From: an uncultured Prochlorococcus sp. | Lineage (GTDB): Bacteria; Cyanobacteriota; Cyanobacteriia; PCC-6307; Cyanobiaceae | Reading direction: 5' to 3' | Length of the DNA: 64,000 nucleotides | Assembly: GCA_902627335.1 (NCBI GenBank) | Contig: CACOIV010000001.1 | Coordinates: 27,805 to 91,804 of the forward strand | Shown here: one piece after another, positions 20,762 through 30,265 of the stretch | How positions within the stretch are numbered: position 1 is the first letter of the stretch | Layout: the number at the start of each line of letters is the position of its first letter | Program-made: the position numbers and the translations under genes | Notes under the pieces: model-generated | What the model was told of the DNA's origin: nothing | The model's database searches: none | Seen by the model: the letters and a program-made list of their open reading frames with translations, nothing else

Positions 20762-21424
20762 ATGACAGTTTCTAAAACACAAATAAAAATTTGCGGAATA
20801 ACCTCAGTCACTCAAGCTTTAGAAATTGCAAGACTGGGCGTTAATGCCATCGGCATAATTTCAGTTGAGGAATCCCCAAGATATGTCTTACCATTAAAGA
20901 AAAAAGAAATTTTTGAAAATCTTAGTAAATATTTCCCAAAAGTAAAAAGGGTTTCAGTTATTAAGAATGTACCTATGAATAAAATTTTAGAGAGCTTGCA
21001 ATCCAATAGAAATGAAAATGTTCTTCAGTTGCATGGTGATGAAAATATTAACTACTGCAAAAAGATTAAAGAGGATTTTCAACAGATTGAATTATGGAAA
21101 GCTTTTAGAATTAAAAGAGCTCAAGATTTAAAAAATATATCACCGTATTCAAATTTTATTGATGCTGTACTTTTAGATTCATGGAATAAGGAAACTTATG
21201 GAGGTTCGGGTATTAGAATTAAACAAAAATATTTAGATGATTTGAAATTTGAAAATAATTGGTGGTTAGCGGGGGGTATTTCAATAGAATGGGTTAAAAA
21301 TATTATTGAAGATATAAAACCTTATGGTATTGACATTTCAAGTAGTATCGAAATAACACCAGGAGTTAAAGATATATCTAAAACTAAGGAGTTAATAGAT
21401 GCAATAAGATCACTAGATCTTTAA
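20762..21424 (+). CDS. trpF: Phosphoribosylanthranilate isomerase
   Basis: Third-last step of tryptophan synthesis, an Amadori rearrangement on a TIM barrel. KICGIT at residues 8-13 carries the catalytic Cys, LLDSW the catalytic Asp, and GGIS and GIDISSSIE the phosphate-binding loops. 220 residues is normal. It is isolated from other trp genes, and converges on folE. Confidence 0.96.
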   Translation: MTVSKTQIKICGITSVTQALEIARLGVNAIGIISVEESPRYVLPLKKKEIFENLSKYFPKVKRVSVIKNVPMNKILESLQSNRNENVLQLHGDENINYCKKIKEDFQQIELWKAFRIKRAQDLKNISPYSNFIDAVLLDSWNKETYGGSGIRIKQKYLDDLKFENNWWLAGGISIEWVKNIIEDIKPYGIDISSSIEITPGVKDISKTKELIDAIRSLDL

Positions 21425-21454
21425 GAGTTTAAATTTATATAAATTTAAAACTCT
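21424..21454. terminator. Bidirectional AT-rich terminator between trpF and folE
   Basis: AGAGTTTAAATTT and AAATTTAAAACTCT form a long stem with one bulged base, immediately after the trpF stop and 15 bases from the folE stop. The convergent position supports termination of both genes. Confidence 0.65.
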
Positions 21455-21468
21455 AATTAGTCTCATTC

Positions 21469-22212
21469 TTAATTACAAGACATTGCATTAGGTTGCTGCT
21501 TTACAAGCTCAAAGAATTCTTGTTTAAGGCTAGCATCATGCCTAAAATCTCCTCTTACGATTGAATTAATCATACTTGTATTAGGCTCTTTCACTCCACG
21601 CCAACACATGCAGTAATGTTTGGCTTTAACAAGAATTGCTAAACCTTTTGGTTCACATCTACTTTCAATTTCATCAGCAAGAATCATCACTGCTTCTTCT
21701 TGTATATGTGGTCTAGAAAAAACCCAGTCAGCCACCCGAGCAAACTTTGATATACCAATTACTTTATCACCAGGCTTAATTCCAATCCAGCAATCACCAA
21801 TAATGGGAACCATATGATGAGAACATGCTGATCTAACACTTATTGGTCCAAGTGTATATATTTCATCTAGTTTTCCGGCATTAGGAAAATCTGTAACATT
21901 AGGTTGTTTATGGTATCTTCCTTTGAATACTTCATGTAAATACATTTTTGCAACTCTTTCAGCAGTTTCTTGAGTATTATGATCATTTTCAATATCAATA
22001 ACTAAAGATTTTAATAATTCTCGAACTCTAGAAGCAACCTCTTTCTGCAGAGTATTTAATTCTCCTGGATTTATATAATCGGAAATATTATCATTAGCAT
22101 GAAACCTGCCTTTTTGGTTTTGGATTCTTTCCCTAATAACCTCTGAGATTAATTTGTTTGTTAATTTTGTATCCAAATTTTTTTCGATGTTGTCACTAGG
22201 AATGGTAGACAT
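21469..22212 (-). CDS. folE: GTP cyclohydrolase I
   Basis: Makes dihydroneopterin triphosphate, the entry to folate and pterin synthesis. 247 residues with a ~60-residue variable N-terminus. The zinc ligands are in SACSHHMVP and the later HYCMCWRGV, with the QEE/RP motif RPHIQEEA between. The product pathway links loosely to the pterin-4a-carbinolamine dehydratase at the right end. Confidence 0.96.
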   Translation of the reverse strand: MSTIPSDNIEKNLDTKLTNKLISEVIRERIQNQKGRFHANDNISDYINPGELNTLQKEVASRVRELLKSLVIDIENDHNTQETAERVAKMYLHEVFKGRYHKQPNVTDFPNAGKLDEIYTLGPISVRSACSHHMVPIIGDCWIGIKPGDKVIGISKFARVADWVFSRPHIQEEAVMILADEIESRCEPKGLAILVKAKHYCMCWRGVKEPNTSMINSIVRGDFRHDASLKQEFFELVKQQPNAMSCN

Positions 22213-22352
22213 AAAATATTTAAAAGTTCTGTAAAAGCTATTTCTACTTTATATATTAAAGTAACTAATAGATAAAATTATATCACATTAAAGTGTTCGA
22301 GGATGTCTAAAATATGGATATTCTATTTCTATAAAGTTAATTTGATATCCAT

Positions 22353-23069
22353 TTAAAAAGCCCCTGTTGAGGGCATTAATGTTAAATCTTCAATTACTTG
22401 TAATTCAGGTTGTTCCGCCATATAAAGAATTGTTTGTGAGACATTGTCAGGAGATAACATTGCCTCTCTATTAAAATCTGAATTTACGAATTCAGAGTCC
22501 CAAAGAGGAGTGTTAACAGATCCCAAGGTAAGAGTGCAAGCCTTTATAGAATTATTTCTCTCCTCTTCCCTCAAACATTTTGTAAAGCTAGCAAGAGCAG
22601 CTTTAGTAATACAGTAAGCTCCCCATTGAGGAAATGCATTAGATGCGGCATGACTACTAACGTTAATAATTAGACCTCCTTTGACTCTCATTGAAGGAAC
22701 AATCTCTGAACAAATCTGGAAAATGCTTGTAAGGTTAACTTGAATGATTTTTTGCCATTGTTCTAAAGGCATTGTTATAAGTTCACCATTATAGGCAAAT
22801 CCAGCATTATTTAGAACTACTGAAGGACAGCCAAAATCTTTAAGGAGTTTTGAAATTGATGATTCTATAATTTGATCATCTGATAAATCGCAATTACAAA
22901 TATTAACCCTAACATCATATCCTGTTAATTCATATTTCAATTTTTCTAATGCTTTAAAATTTCTGGCGAGTAAAATCAAATCCCATCCAGCTTTTGCAAA
23001 AGTGAATGCAGTTGCTCTTCCAATTCCTTTAGTAGCACCTGTTATAAATATAAGTTTTGATTTACTCAT
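22353..23069 (-). CDS. Short-chain dehydrogenase/reductase (SDR)
   Basis: 238 residues of a classical SDR: cofactor motif TGATKGIG near the N-terminus, NNAG (~86), catalytic Ser in INVSSHA and YCITK with the catalytic Tyr and Lys. The start at 23069 overlaps the accA end by eight bases, a sign of translational coupling. Because it follows aar and accA, an acyl or aldehyde reduction role is possible, but the substrate is not determined. Frames opening slightly upstream are inside accA and not preferred. Confidence 0.88.
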   Translation of the reverse strand: MSKSKLIFITGATKGIGRATAFTFAKAGWDLILLARNFKALEKLKYELTGYDVRVNICNCDLSDDQIIESSISKLLKDFGCPSVVLNNAGFAYNGELITMPLEQWQKIIQVNLTSIFQICSEIVPSMRVKGGLIINVSSHAASNAFPQWGAYCITKAALASFTKCLREEERNNSIKACTLTLGSVNTPLWDSEFVNSDFNREAMLSPDNVSQTILYMAEQPELQVIEDLTLMPSTGAF

Positions 23070-24069
23070 GGGATTGTGCAATTTGACTTTGAATTTCTTC
23101 CTGATTTAAAGATTCAATAAACTTTCCTAATACTCTAAATTTAGAATACCTTTTTTCAATCAGATCATTTTTATCCATTTTTAAAAGTTCATTAATATGT
23201 TTTTCAATTGATGACTTTAATGTTTCTCCTGCCTGAAGGGGTGCCCAATTATTCCCACCAGCAGGTTCAGGCAAAACCTCATCAATTACTCCAAGTTTCA
23301 AGAGATCTTTTCCAGTGATTTTTAGCGCAGATGCAGCCTCAGAAGCTTTACCTGCATCTCGCCAGAGTATTGACGCACAGGCCTCCGGACTTGCAACTGT
23401 ATAAACACTATGCTCAAACATTAATAACTTATCTGCAACTCCAATACCAAGAGCCCCTCCAGAACCTCCTTCACCAATAACAGTTGCGACTATAGGAACT
23501 TTAAAACCAAACATTTCTCTAAGATTTCTAGCAATTGCTTCACCTTGACCTTGTTCCTCTGCAGTAAGACCAGCATAGGCTCCTGGAGTATCAATAAAGG
23601 TAAGAATAGGAAGACTGAATCTATCAGCATGTTTCATTAGTCTTAAAGCCTTACGGTACCCTCCAGGCTTGGCCATACCAAAGTTTCTAATTACATTTTC
23701 TTTTGTATCTCTGCCTTTTTGATGGCCTAATATTAAAACTGATCTGCCATTTACAGATCCAATACCTCCGATAAGTGCCATATCATCTCCCCCATTCCTA
23801 TCGCCATGTAATTCAATCCAATCATCACAAAACATTTGAACAAAGTCTAAGGTGCTAGGTCTTTGAGGATGTCTTGCTACTTGTATCTTTTGTGAAGGAG
23901 TCAAGGATTTAAATATTTCTTCTCTTCTTCTTGTTGCTAAAGTTTCAAGTTGCAGAAGTTGTTGGCTAACATCAACCTCTGAGTCTCTTGCTAATTCTCT
24001 TATTTGTTCAATTTGCTTCTCCAGCTCGACTAAAGGTTTTTCAAAATCAAGAAGATAACGTCTCGGCAT
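23062..24069 (-). CDS. accA: Acetyl-CoA carboxylase carboxyltransferase subunit alpha
   Basis: 335 residues; forms the carboxyltransferase with AccD to make malonyl-CoA for fatty-acid synthesis. Hallmarks are the LDFVQMF segment, [20 protein letters not shown] and the oxyanion-forming [12 protein letters not shown]. It starts six bases after the aar stop, and the following SDR overlaps it, so aar-accA-SDR forms a tight unit. Confidence 0.97.
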   Translation of the reverse strand: MPRRYLLDFEKPLVELEKQIEQIRELARDSEVDVSQQLLQLETLATRRREEIFKSLTPSQKIQVARHPQRPSTLDFVQMFCDDWIELHGDRNGGDDMALIGGIGSVNGRSVLILGHQKGRDTKENVIRNFGMAKPGGYRKALRLMKHADRFSLPILTFIDTPGAYAGLTAEEQGQGEAIARNLREMFGFKVPIVATVIGEGGSGGALGIGVADKLLMFEHSVYTVASPEACASILWRDAGKASEAASALKITGKDLLKLGVIDEVLPEPAGGNNWAPLQAGETLKSSIEKHINELLKMDKNDLIEKRYSKFRVLGKFIESLNQEEIQSQIAQSHE

Positions 24070-24075
24070 AATAAA

Positions 24076-25116
24076 TTAAACAGGTAATGGTTTTATCTTT
24101 TTATCAAGACCTATTGCAGAAAATCCATGCCTTTCAGAAGCAGCTCCAATAAATTCCATTTTTTCAAGAGTAATATTATTTCTTCCCCAACTAAAATTTG
24201 TATGACATTTTTCAAATTCCAAAATCATTGCTTCAGCGAAACAAGCAAACATTTCCCTTTGAGGCTTTTCCATTTCTGCTAATTCCATCATATTCCATCC
24301 TATATCTTTAAAAAATTGGACTATACCCCCCTTTAAAACATGAATATCATCACCATTAAATTTTTCATCAAGATTTTTAGGATATCCACCATCAATCATA
24401 AGGCATGGCCTTTTAAGTTTATCAATATCAATTACCATAGTTTTTGGCATACTTGCGACCCATACAACTATATCTGCAAGAGGTAATGCTTCATCCAAAG
24501 TTTTTATCAACCCTCCATTAAGTTCTTTTTGTAGAGAGATTAAAGGTTCTTGTTGACGCGCAACCATTAAAAGTTCCCCGATCCCTGTTTTATTTGTTAG
24601 CCATCTGCATACCGCACTTCCAATATCACCAGTCGCTCCAACAACTGCGACTTTCGCATTTTTAATATCGATCCCGACTTTTGATGCATTCTGTTCAAGC
24701 TGACGACAGATAACCCATGCTGTATGTGTATTTCCAGTCGTAAACCTTTCCCATTCAAGAGATGTATTCCTTATTTGCTTATGTTGAAGAAGATTAAAAT
24801 TCTCAAAAATGATTGAAGTGAATCCTCCTAAAGCTGTAATATCAATCCCTTTTTTTTGGGCTAGTTCCATCGCATTTAAAACTTTTCTTCTAGCAGTTTT
24901 AAATCTAGAAAGCATTTCAGGGACAAAGCAAGAATCTATATATGAACCCTCGATTGTAATTCCTACTGCACTTTTAACTTCTACATTCTCAACAAGTTGG
25001 GGAGGGGCAGTACACCAAACATCTAAATCTCCATCAGCAATATGATCAAAGCCTAATATTGAAGCTTTTCTTTTAGCATCTTCAAAACTTGTGGAGTGAC
25101 CGATTAGCCCAAACAT
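24076..25116 (-). CDS. aar: Long-chain acyl-[ACP] reductase
   Basis: 346 residues; reduces fatty acyl-ACP to fatty aldehyde with NADPH, the first step of cyanobacterial hydrocarbon synthesis. The start [15 protein letters not shown] and the NADPH-binding [15 protein letters not shown] are characteristic, as is [11 protein letters not shown]. The next gene upstream on the same strand is ado, 103 bases away, and accA follows six bases downstream. Confidence 0.96.
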   Translation of the reverse strand: MFGLIGHSTSFEDAKRKASILGFDHIADGDLDVWCTAPPQLVENVEVKSAVGITIEGSYIDSCFVPEMLSRFKTARRKVLNAMELAQKKGIDITALGGFTSIIFENFNLLQHKQIRNTSLEWERFTTGNTHTAWVICRQLEQNASKVGIDIKNAKVAVVGATGDIGSAVCRWLTNKTGIGELLMVARQQEPLISLQKELNGGLIKTLDEALPLADIVVWVASMPKTMVIDIDKLKRPCLMIDGGYPKNLDEKFNGDDIHVLKGGIVQFFKDIGWNMMELAEMEKPQREMFACFAEAMILEFEKCHTNFSWGRNNITLEKMEFIGAASERHGFSAIGLDKKIKPLPV

Positions 25117-25219
25117 CTAGACTTTGTAAAACATCGTATAGGTATGAACAATAGCACAAAGGTATTTATCTAGTGAATAAAAAAATATACAAATATTATA
25201 TTATCAATATTAAATTTGA

Positions 25220-25951
25220 CTAAACAATTGCAGCCATCGCCATTCTTGCAATTTCTCGATTATCTAAACCCATTTCTAACAAAGCATCTTGATAAGCAAT
25301 CATGAATTCTTCCATTAATTCTTCTTTGTCCATACAAAGAATCGCTGCGTCCTCAGCAACTTGATCAAGCATCTTTTTGATTAAAGGAAGATTAGCTTTG
25401 TTGGCAGCAATTAATTCTTCTTTACACGTATGTAAATTTTCTTTTAACCATTTTTCTCCATAATTTAGATGAAGATATTCATCATTAACTACACCTTGAG
25501 TAATTTTCTTTGCAAAAGGATCAGCTACTCTTATGTAGACATGATAAGCGGATATGGCAAATGCTTCAATTAAGATAGCTTGAATTAAAAGGCAAGTAGT
25601 TAAATTCTCGTTTACAAGAGCTGTTTGGAAATTTCCATGTAGTTTTGAGAAAAATTCCTTAGCAAATGGCATATCAGCTGTTACTCCCAAATTCTTACCG
25701 CAGGCAGTAAAGCCTCTTTTGTGCTTAAGCTCCATTTTAGCGAGTTTTGTTAGCTCCTCAGAATCTTTTGGAAGTAACGTTGCTATTGAGATGTAATTAT
25801 CATAAGCTTCTTGCTCACCTTCAATGACAATTGCATTAATTCGGCTATAAGCATCTTTGTAAGACTCTGTAGTGAAGTCAGGTAAGCCTGATGTACTTTC
25901 ATCTGGTGAAGCATCAACTTTGAGATTTTTATTTGATTCTAGAGTTTGCAT
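25220..25951 (-). CDS. ado: Aldehyde-deformylating oxygenase
   Basis: 243-residue ferritin-like di-iron enzyme that turns fatty aldehydes into alkanes/alkenes (mainly C15-C17) and formate. Di-iron ligands lie in EGEQEAY, KMELKHKR, the EAFAISAYH helix and NDEYLHLN. The Cys in FTACGKNLGV is also conserved. The frame opens at 25972, but the ATG at 25951 (MQTLESNK) gives the length known for Prochlorococcus ADO and is chosen. Pairs with aar downstream. Confidence 0.96.
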   Translation of the reverse strand: MQTLESNKNLKVDASPDESTSGLPDFTTESYKDAYSRINAIVIEGEQEAYDNYISIATLLPKDSEELTKLAKMELKHKRGFTACGKNLGVTADMPFAKEFFSKLHGNFQTALVNENLTTCLLIQAILIEAFAISAYHVYIRVADPFAKKITQGVVNDEYLHLNYGEKWLKENLHTCKEELIAANKANLPLIKKMLDQVAEDAAILCMDKEELMEEFMIAYQDALLEMGLDNREIARMAMAAIV

Positions 25952-26079
25952 GTCAATAGAGCTTTTGTTCATTATGCAATGAGTTTACACAATTATAGTG
26001 AGATTATATACACATCATGAAAATAGTTTCAATTGTTAAACCACTTCTTAAAACGCACAATATACAATTTTATACAAAA

Positions 26080-26871
26080 TTAATTGTTTGGCCAATCAGA
26101 AGACATTAATGAAAGTAACATTTTAAGCCAATGATTAATTAATAATTTTTTTAAATCTTCCCCTAATTTTTTGTTTGCTCCCCTACTATCTCCTATTACT
26201 CCTGAATTACTAATTTCCTTAGTTGCCCATGCCAATGGAGCATCACCCTCAAGACTCCATCCTTCAGGAATCTTTGAAGAAATATCCTCATATGGTCTAT
26301 CATCGCCAACTAAATCTGGCCTGATTTCCATCATTAAACTTGTTTCGGATAAGGAGGCATGTAATCCATTTTCAAGTTCACTTTTTGAGACTAAATTATC
26401 TAAGCCCACAACGCCACTCCATAGAAAACATGGAAATATAGAAAGATTTGGCGCTATTTTCTTTAATTCTCTAGCTGCTGTGTTTAAAAGAGATATTTGA
26501 CCTCCATGGGCATTAAGTAATATTAATCTTTTAAAACCCACATCTGAAAGTTGCTTCCCAACTTCAGAAATAATTGATATTAATAGTTGCGAAGATAATG
26601 ACAATGTACCATCAAAACCAATATGTTCTGGTGAAAAACCAATATATTGAGTAGGAATTTTTTTTAAAGGGATTTCATCTGGTAATAGTTTTAAAACTTC
26701 ATTCGTAATATCATCAACAAATATGCCATCAGTTGCTAAAGGCAAATGAGGACCGTGTTGTTCAATTGCTCCAAAGGGCCAAATAATCGTTGATCTTTTA
26801 TTTTCAGCAATATTTTTTACTTCGGGCCAAGACAAATATTCGTACTCATTAGGTATTGATTTAAAATTCAT
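26080..26871 (-). CDS. Creatininase-family amidohydrolase
   Basis: 263 residues with the creatininase fold pattern: PFGAIEQHGPHLPLATD (Glu, His and Asp metal ligands, ~residues 32-48) and NAHGGQ in the centre (His ligand). The family includes creatinine amidohydrolase, FAPy deformylase ArfB and mycofactocin peptidase MftE, so the true substrate is open. It starts divergently from the S1-like gene with very little space between. Confidence 0.88.
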   Translation of the reverse strand: MNFKSIPNEYEYLSWPEVKNIAENKRSTIIWPFGAIEQHGPHLPLATDGIFVDDITNEVLKLLPDEIPLKKIPTQYIGFSPEHIGFDGTLSLSSQLLISIISEVGKQLSDVGFKRLILLNAHGGQISLLNTAARELKKIAPNLSIFPCFLWSGVVGLDNLVSKSELENGLHASLSETSLMMEIRPDLVGDDRPYEDISSKIPEGWSLEGDAPLAWATKEISNSGVIGDSRGANKKLGEDLKKLLINHWLKMLLSLMSSDWPNN

Positions 26872-26934
26872 TATTTAAATTTGAGAGAAATTACCTTTAG
26901 AATGATTAATATTCAATTAACCTCATTATTACCT

Positions 26935-28167
26935 ATGAAGGGAATAAGTGATAATAGCGCCTCAAAAAAAGGGCAACATAATAGCAATAAGAAATTGCTA
27001 AAAAAGCCAATTCAGGTTCTTCAACTTAATAAAAAAGAAGCTTTAGAAAAGGCTGAAAAAATTAATTCTAATAATACTGAAAAATCACAAGAAGTTCAAA
27101 ATCTTGAATTTAGTAATGATAATAAGCAATTATTAGAGCCTAACAAAAAATTAAAAGTTCCTGAATCACAGGAAACAATTGAAGATAAACCTTTTGATTT
27201 CGATACAAAAAATGACTATAAAAGTCTTTTAAAACCAAAAAACGTTGAAAATGATATTGAAAACTTTACATTTGAAAGAACAGTTGATGATTTTGATTTT
27301 GATGAAGATGAATTTTTAAATGCTTTAAATGAAAATGAACCGATAGGTCTAGAAGGAGAAACTATTAAAGGTAAAGTGATAGCTCTGGAAAGTGATGGAC
27401 TTTACGTAGATATTGGAGGTAAAGCACCAGGTTATCTTCCCAAAAAAGAGTCAGGGATTGGAGTGATTTTAAATTTCAAAGAAAAATTTCCTATTGGCTT
27501 AGAAATTGAAGTATTAGTAATTAAAGAACAAAATGCTGACGGAATGGTCACGGTAAGTTCGAGAGCTTTAATCCTCAGAAAAAGCTGGGAGAATGTTAGA
27601 AAGATTTCTAAAGAAGGTAAAATCATTGAAGTTCTAATCAATGGTTTTAATAGGGGAGGTCTTACTTGTGATGTTGAGGGCTTGAGAGGGTTCATTCCTA
27701 GATCACAATTAGAGAATGGTTCCGAATATCAATCCCTTTTAAAAAAAATCATAAAAGTTGCCTTCATAGAAGTAAATCCAGAGACAAGGAAATTAGTTTT
27801 ATCTGAAAAAAAAGCAACTTTAATAACTAAATTCAAAGATCTTAATCTTGGACAATTAATTGAAGGCAAAGTTTTGGCAGTTAAACCCTATGGATTTTTT
27901 GTTGATTTAGGTGGCTTTAGTGGCCTTTTGCATCAATCATCTATTACTAATGGAAGTATAAGAAATCTTAGAGAAGTTTTCAGAGAAGGGGAGATCGTTA
28001 AAGCATTGGTCAATGAGATCGATCTTGAAAAAGGGAGAATAGGATTGGATACAGCATTATTAGAAAATTCTCCAGGAGAATTACTTATTGATAAGGATAA
28101 AGTATTCCAAGAAGCTAGTGAAAGAGCATTAAAAGCACAATCACTTTTTGAAAATAAAAATACATAA
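26935..28167 (+). CDS. Ribosomal protein S1-like RNA-binding protein
   Basis: About 410 residues if started at the ATG at 26935; TTG at 26881 and ATG at 26902 are in-frame alternatives, and none has a good ribosome site. A ~130-residue low-complexity, Lys/Asn-rich N-terminus precedes three S1 (OB-fold) domains beginning near GETIKGKVIALESDGLYVD, GKIIEVLINGFN and GQLIEGKVLAVKPYGFFVD. Cyanobacteria carry two S1 homologues; this matches the one annotated as S1 homologue B (Nbp1). It may bind mRNA leaders. Ends a few bases before the Tab2-like gene. Confidence 0.85.
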   Translation: MKGISDNSASKKGQHNSNKKLLKKPIQVLQLNKKEALEKAEKINSNNTEKSQEVQNLEFSNDNKQLLEPNKKLKVPESQETIEDKPFDFDTKNDYKSLLKPKNVENDIENFTFERTVDDFDFDEDEFLNALNENEPIGLEGETIKGKVIALESDGLYVDIGGKAPGYLPKKESGIGVILNFKEKFPIGLEIEVLVIKEQNADGMVTVSSRALILRKSWENVRKISKEGKIIEVLINGFNRGGLTCDVEGLRGFIPRSQLENGSEYQSLLKKIIKVAFIEVNPETRKLVLSEKKATLITKFKDLNLGQLIEGKVLAVKPYGFFVDLGGFSGLLHQSSITNGSIRNLREVFREGEIVKALVNEIDLEKGRIGLDTALLENSPGELLIDKDKVFQEASERALKAQSLFENKNT

Positions 28168-28172
28168 ATTTG

Positions 28173-29078
28173 ATGTCCAACACTAAATTAAATAACTCAC
28201 AAATTGAACTTGTTTGCTCTGATTGGGAATTAGACTTCTATTCCAGGCCGATATTAGAAAAAGATGGGAAGAAAAGGTGGGAACTAATCATAGCTTCATC
28301 TAAAAATTTTTATACTCAAAAAGATTTCTATTGGACTAAAACATGTCCTGCAAACACAGTAAATTCTATATGGCTTACAGAAGCCTTAAAAGAAGCGTTA
28401 ATCGAAGCTGCAAATAAGGGTTGGGAAAAACCGGCAAGGATTAGGTTTTGGAGATCATCAATGAAATCAATTATAAAAAAATCGTTGGAGAATCTAGAAA
28501 TTGATGCTTTAGTAAGTAGAAGAACATACTCTTTATTTGAAAAAATAAAATTTCTAGAGGAAGAAGTTTATCCGAAGGAAAAAGGATACGTAAATGGTAT
28601 TTTGGCACCAAATTTCACCTCAACCATATCTAACGAGCCCACCCCTTTGCCCGAAGCTGTTAGAGGCGATTCTTTGACAATTTCTGCAATAAGTATTGGA
28701 GAATTAAAAAAAGCTCAAAATTGGCCTATTGAATTTGGTGACATTTTTCCGATTGAAAATTCAATTAATGATAATTATTTAATTCCTGGCTTACGTCTAT
28801 TTAGTGAGAATAGAGCTATGGCCTTAGCAGCATGGTTTAGTAGTCTAGAACCAGTAAAACTTCTAATTGATAATGATCGCCTAATACTTGAAGCCTTAGA
28901 AGACGATAAATGGTTAGTAACTGATTTACCCAAGAATGAGGCTGACGAATTACTTAAGAAATTTGAAGAAGCAAGAAAAACATCTTATGGATATCAGTTT
29001 ATCTCTATTCAATCAAATCCATTTGTTGAAAAATTTTCAGGATTCTGGATACTTCAAGATATTGAATTGCAAATATGA
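28173..29078 (+). CDS. Tab2/Atab2-family RNA-binding protein (DUF1092)
   Basis: 301 residues matching the cyanobacterial/plastid Tab2 family: N-terminal WELDFYSRP, central RIRFWRSSM and C-terminal FSGFWILQD. In algae and plants this family activates translation of photosystem I/II mRNAs. The ATG at 28173 directly follows an in-frame TTG and is preferred. Co-oriented with the S1-like gene five bases upstream, so two RNA-binding proteins are likely made together. Confidence 0.88.
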   Translation: MSNTKLNNSQIELVCSDWELDFYSRPILEKDGKKRWELIIASSKNFYTQKDFYWTKTCPANTVNSIWLTEALKEALIEAANKGWEKPARIRFWRSSMKSIIKKSLENLEIDALVSRRTYSLFEKIKFLEEEVYPKEKGYVNGILAPNFTSTISNEPTPLPEAVRGDSLTISAISIGELKKAQNWPIEFGDIFPIENSINDNYLIPGLRLFSENRAMALAAWFSSLEPVKLLIDNDRLILEALEDDKWLVTDLPKNEADELLKKFEEARKTSYGYQFISIQSNPFVEKFSGFWILQDIELQI

Positions 29079-29085
29079 TTCAATT

Positions 29086-29850
29086 ATGAAATATTCTGAA
29101 AAAGATTTTTTTAAAAAGGATTTGCATATCAAAGATAAAAAAGCGCCTTACTACATTTCGCCAATTCTCAATAATTATGGATTTACCCATGCTTTCTTTA
29201 CAAAAAATAGCTCTGATATAGAAATAAAATACATATCAAAACATTTTCAAAAGAATTATAAAAATTGCCATATCAAACAAATACATAGTAATAATATAGT
29301 TTTTGGATCAGAGACCAATGTAAATAATCTTGTATTCGCAGATGGGTTAATAAGTGATAAAGAGAATCAAAACTTATGGATTTATACAGCTGATTGCATG
29401 CCAATATTAGTTGCAGATTTAAGGAATAAAATAGTTGCTTCTTTACATTGCGGAAGAAAAGGCTTAGAAAAAAAAATAATCAAAAAGTTAATAAGAACAT
29501 TAGAAAATCTAGGCTGCAATAAGAGAGATTTACTCATAGCAATTGGACCCACCATATCATCAAAAAAATATTTTGTAGATAAAGATACATATTATAAATT
29601 TAATAAAAAGATTAATTCTTCTTATATAAATTTTGATGATTTTCCAAAAAAAAATTTCTACCTTTTTAAAAGTGAAAATAAAATTGAACTAGATTTAAAA
29701 AAATATGCATATTATCAATTAATTAATGAAAATATTGATTCCAAAAATATAGATATTTCAAACAAATGTACTTATATTGCAAACAATGAGTTTCATTCCT
29801 ATAGAAAAACAAAAACAGATAAAAGGCAATGGAGTTTTATTTCCAATTAA
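29086..29850 (+). CDS. Laccase-domain protein, PgeF/YfiH (DUF152) family
   Basis: 254 residues. The metal ligands of this family are present: QIHSNN (His), TADCMPIL (Cys) and LHCGRKG (His). The usual HAGWRG reads HCGRKG. AIGPTIS is also typical. Members act as purine nucleoside phosphorylases/adenosine deaminases or as peptidoglycan-editing factor in E. coli. The open frame extends back to 28936 inside the preceding gene, but the ATG at 29086 leaves the two genes seven bases apart and gives the family length. Confidence 0.87.
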   Translation: MKYSEKDFFKKDLHIKDKKAPYYISPILNNYGFTHAFFTKNSSDIEIKYISKHFQKNYKNCHIKQIHSNNIVFGSETNVNNLVFADGLISDKENQNLWIYTADCMPILVADLRNKIVASLHCGRKGLEKKIIKKLIRTLENLGCNKRDLLIAIGPTISSKKYFVDKDTYYKFNKKINSSYINFDDFPKKNFYLFKSENKIELDLKKYAYYQLINENIDSKNIDISNKCTYIANNEFHSYRKTKTDKRQWSFISN

Positions 29851-29851
29851 A

Positions 29852-30202
29852 TCAGTTATCGCAAACTTGCTCTGATAAATTATTAATATATAGAAGCTGA
29901 TTCATTTCAATATTTTCATTTAACTTATAAATTTTTGCAAGCAAATTATTATCTTTAAATCCCAGAGGTTTTATCTTAACTTTTGTTCCCCTTGGGAATT
30001 TTATTCTTAAAAGTTCTAATGCATCAATTTCATCTTCTAAATCAACATTTGAACAACCTAAAATAATCGATAAATTTCTATTTTGGTCTCCTATTATGAC
30101 TGTTTTAGAGTCATTGATTTGTAGAATTTCAGCTGAATTTAGATAAACAGGCTTTCCACAAATCAATATTAAGAAAATTATCAAGCTGAAAATTTTTTTC
30201 AA
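29852..30202 (-). CDS. Secreted small protein, degenerate SNase-like
   Basis: 116 residues with a clear signal peptide (KKIFSLIIFLILICGKPVYL, cleavage probably near SAE). The mature part has the strand pattern of a staphylococcal-nuclease fold (LGCSNVDLEDEIDALELLR, then FPRGTKVKIKP, then NNLLAKIYKLN). The catalytic Arg before LLA is Asn, and other active-site charges are unclear, so nuclease activity is doubtful. It converges on the laccase-domain gene, one base apart. Confidence 0.7.
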   Translation of the reverse strand: MKKIFSLIIFLILICGKPVYLNSAEILQINDSKTVIIGDQNRNLSIILGCSNVDLEDEIDALELLRIKFPRGTKVKIKPLGFKDNNLLAKIYKLNENIEMNQLLYINNLSEQVCDN

Positions 30203-30265
30203 ATTATTGGTTGATAGATATTTCTAAGCTTATTTAAATGAAAAATTAGCACAATAAAAACTTTA

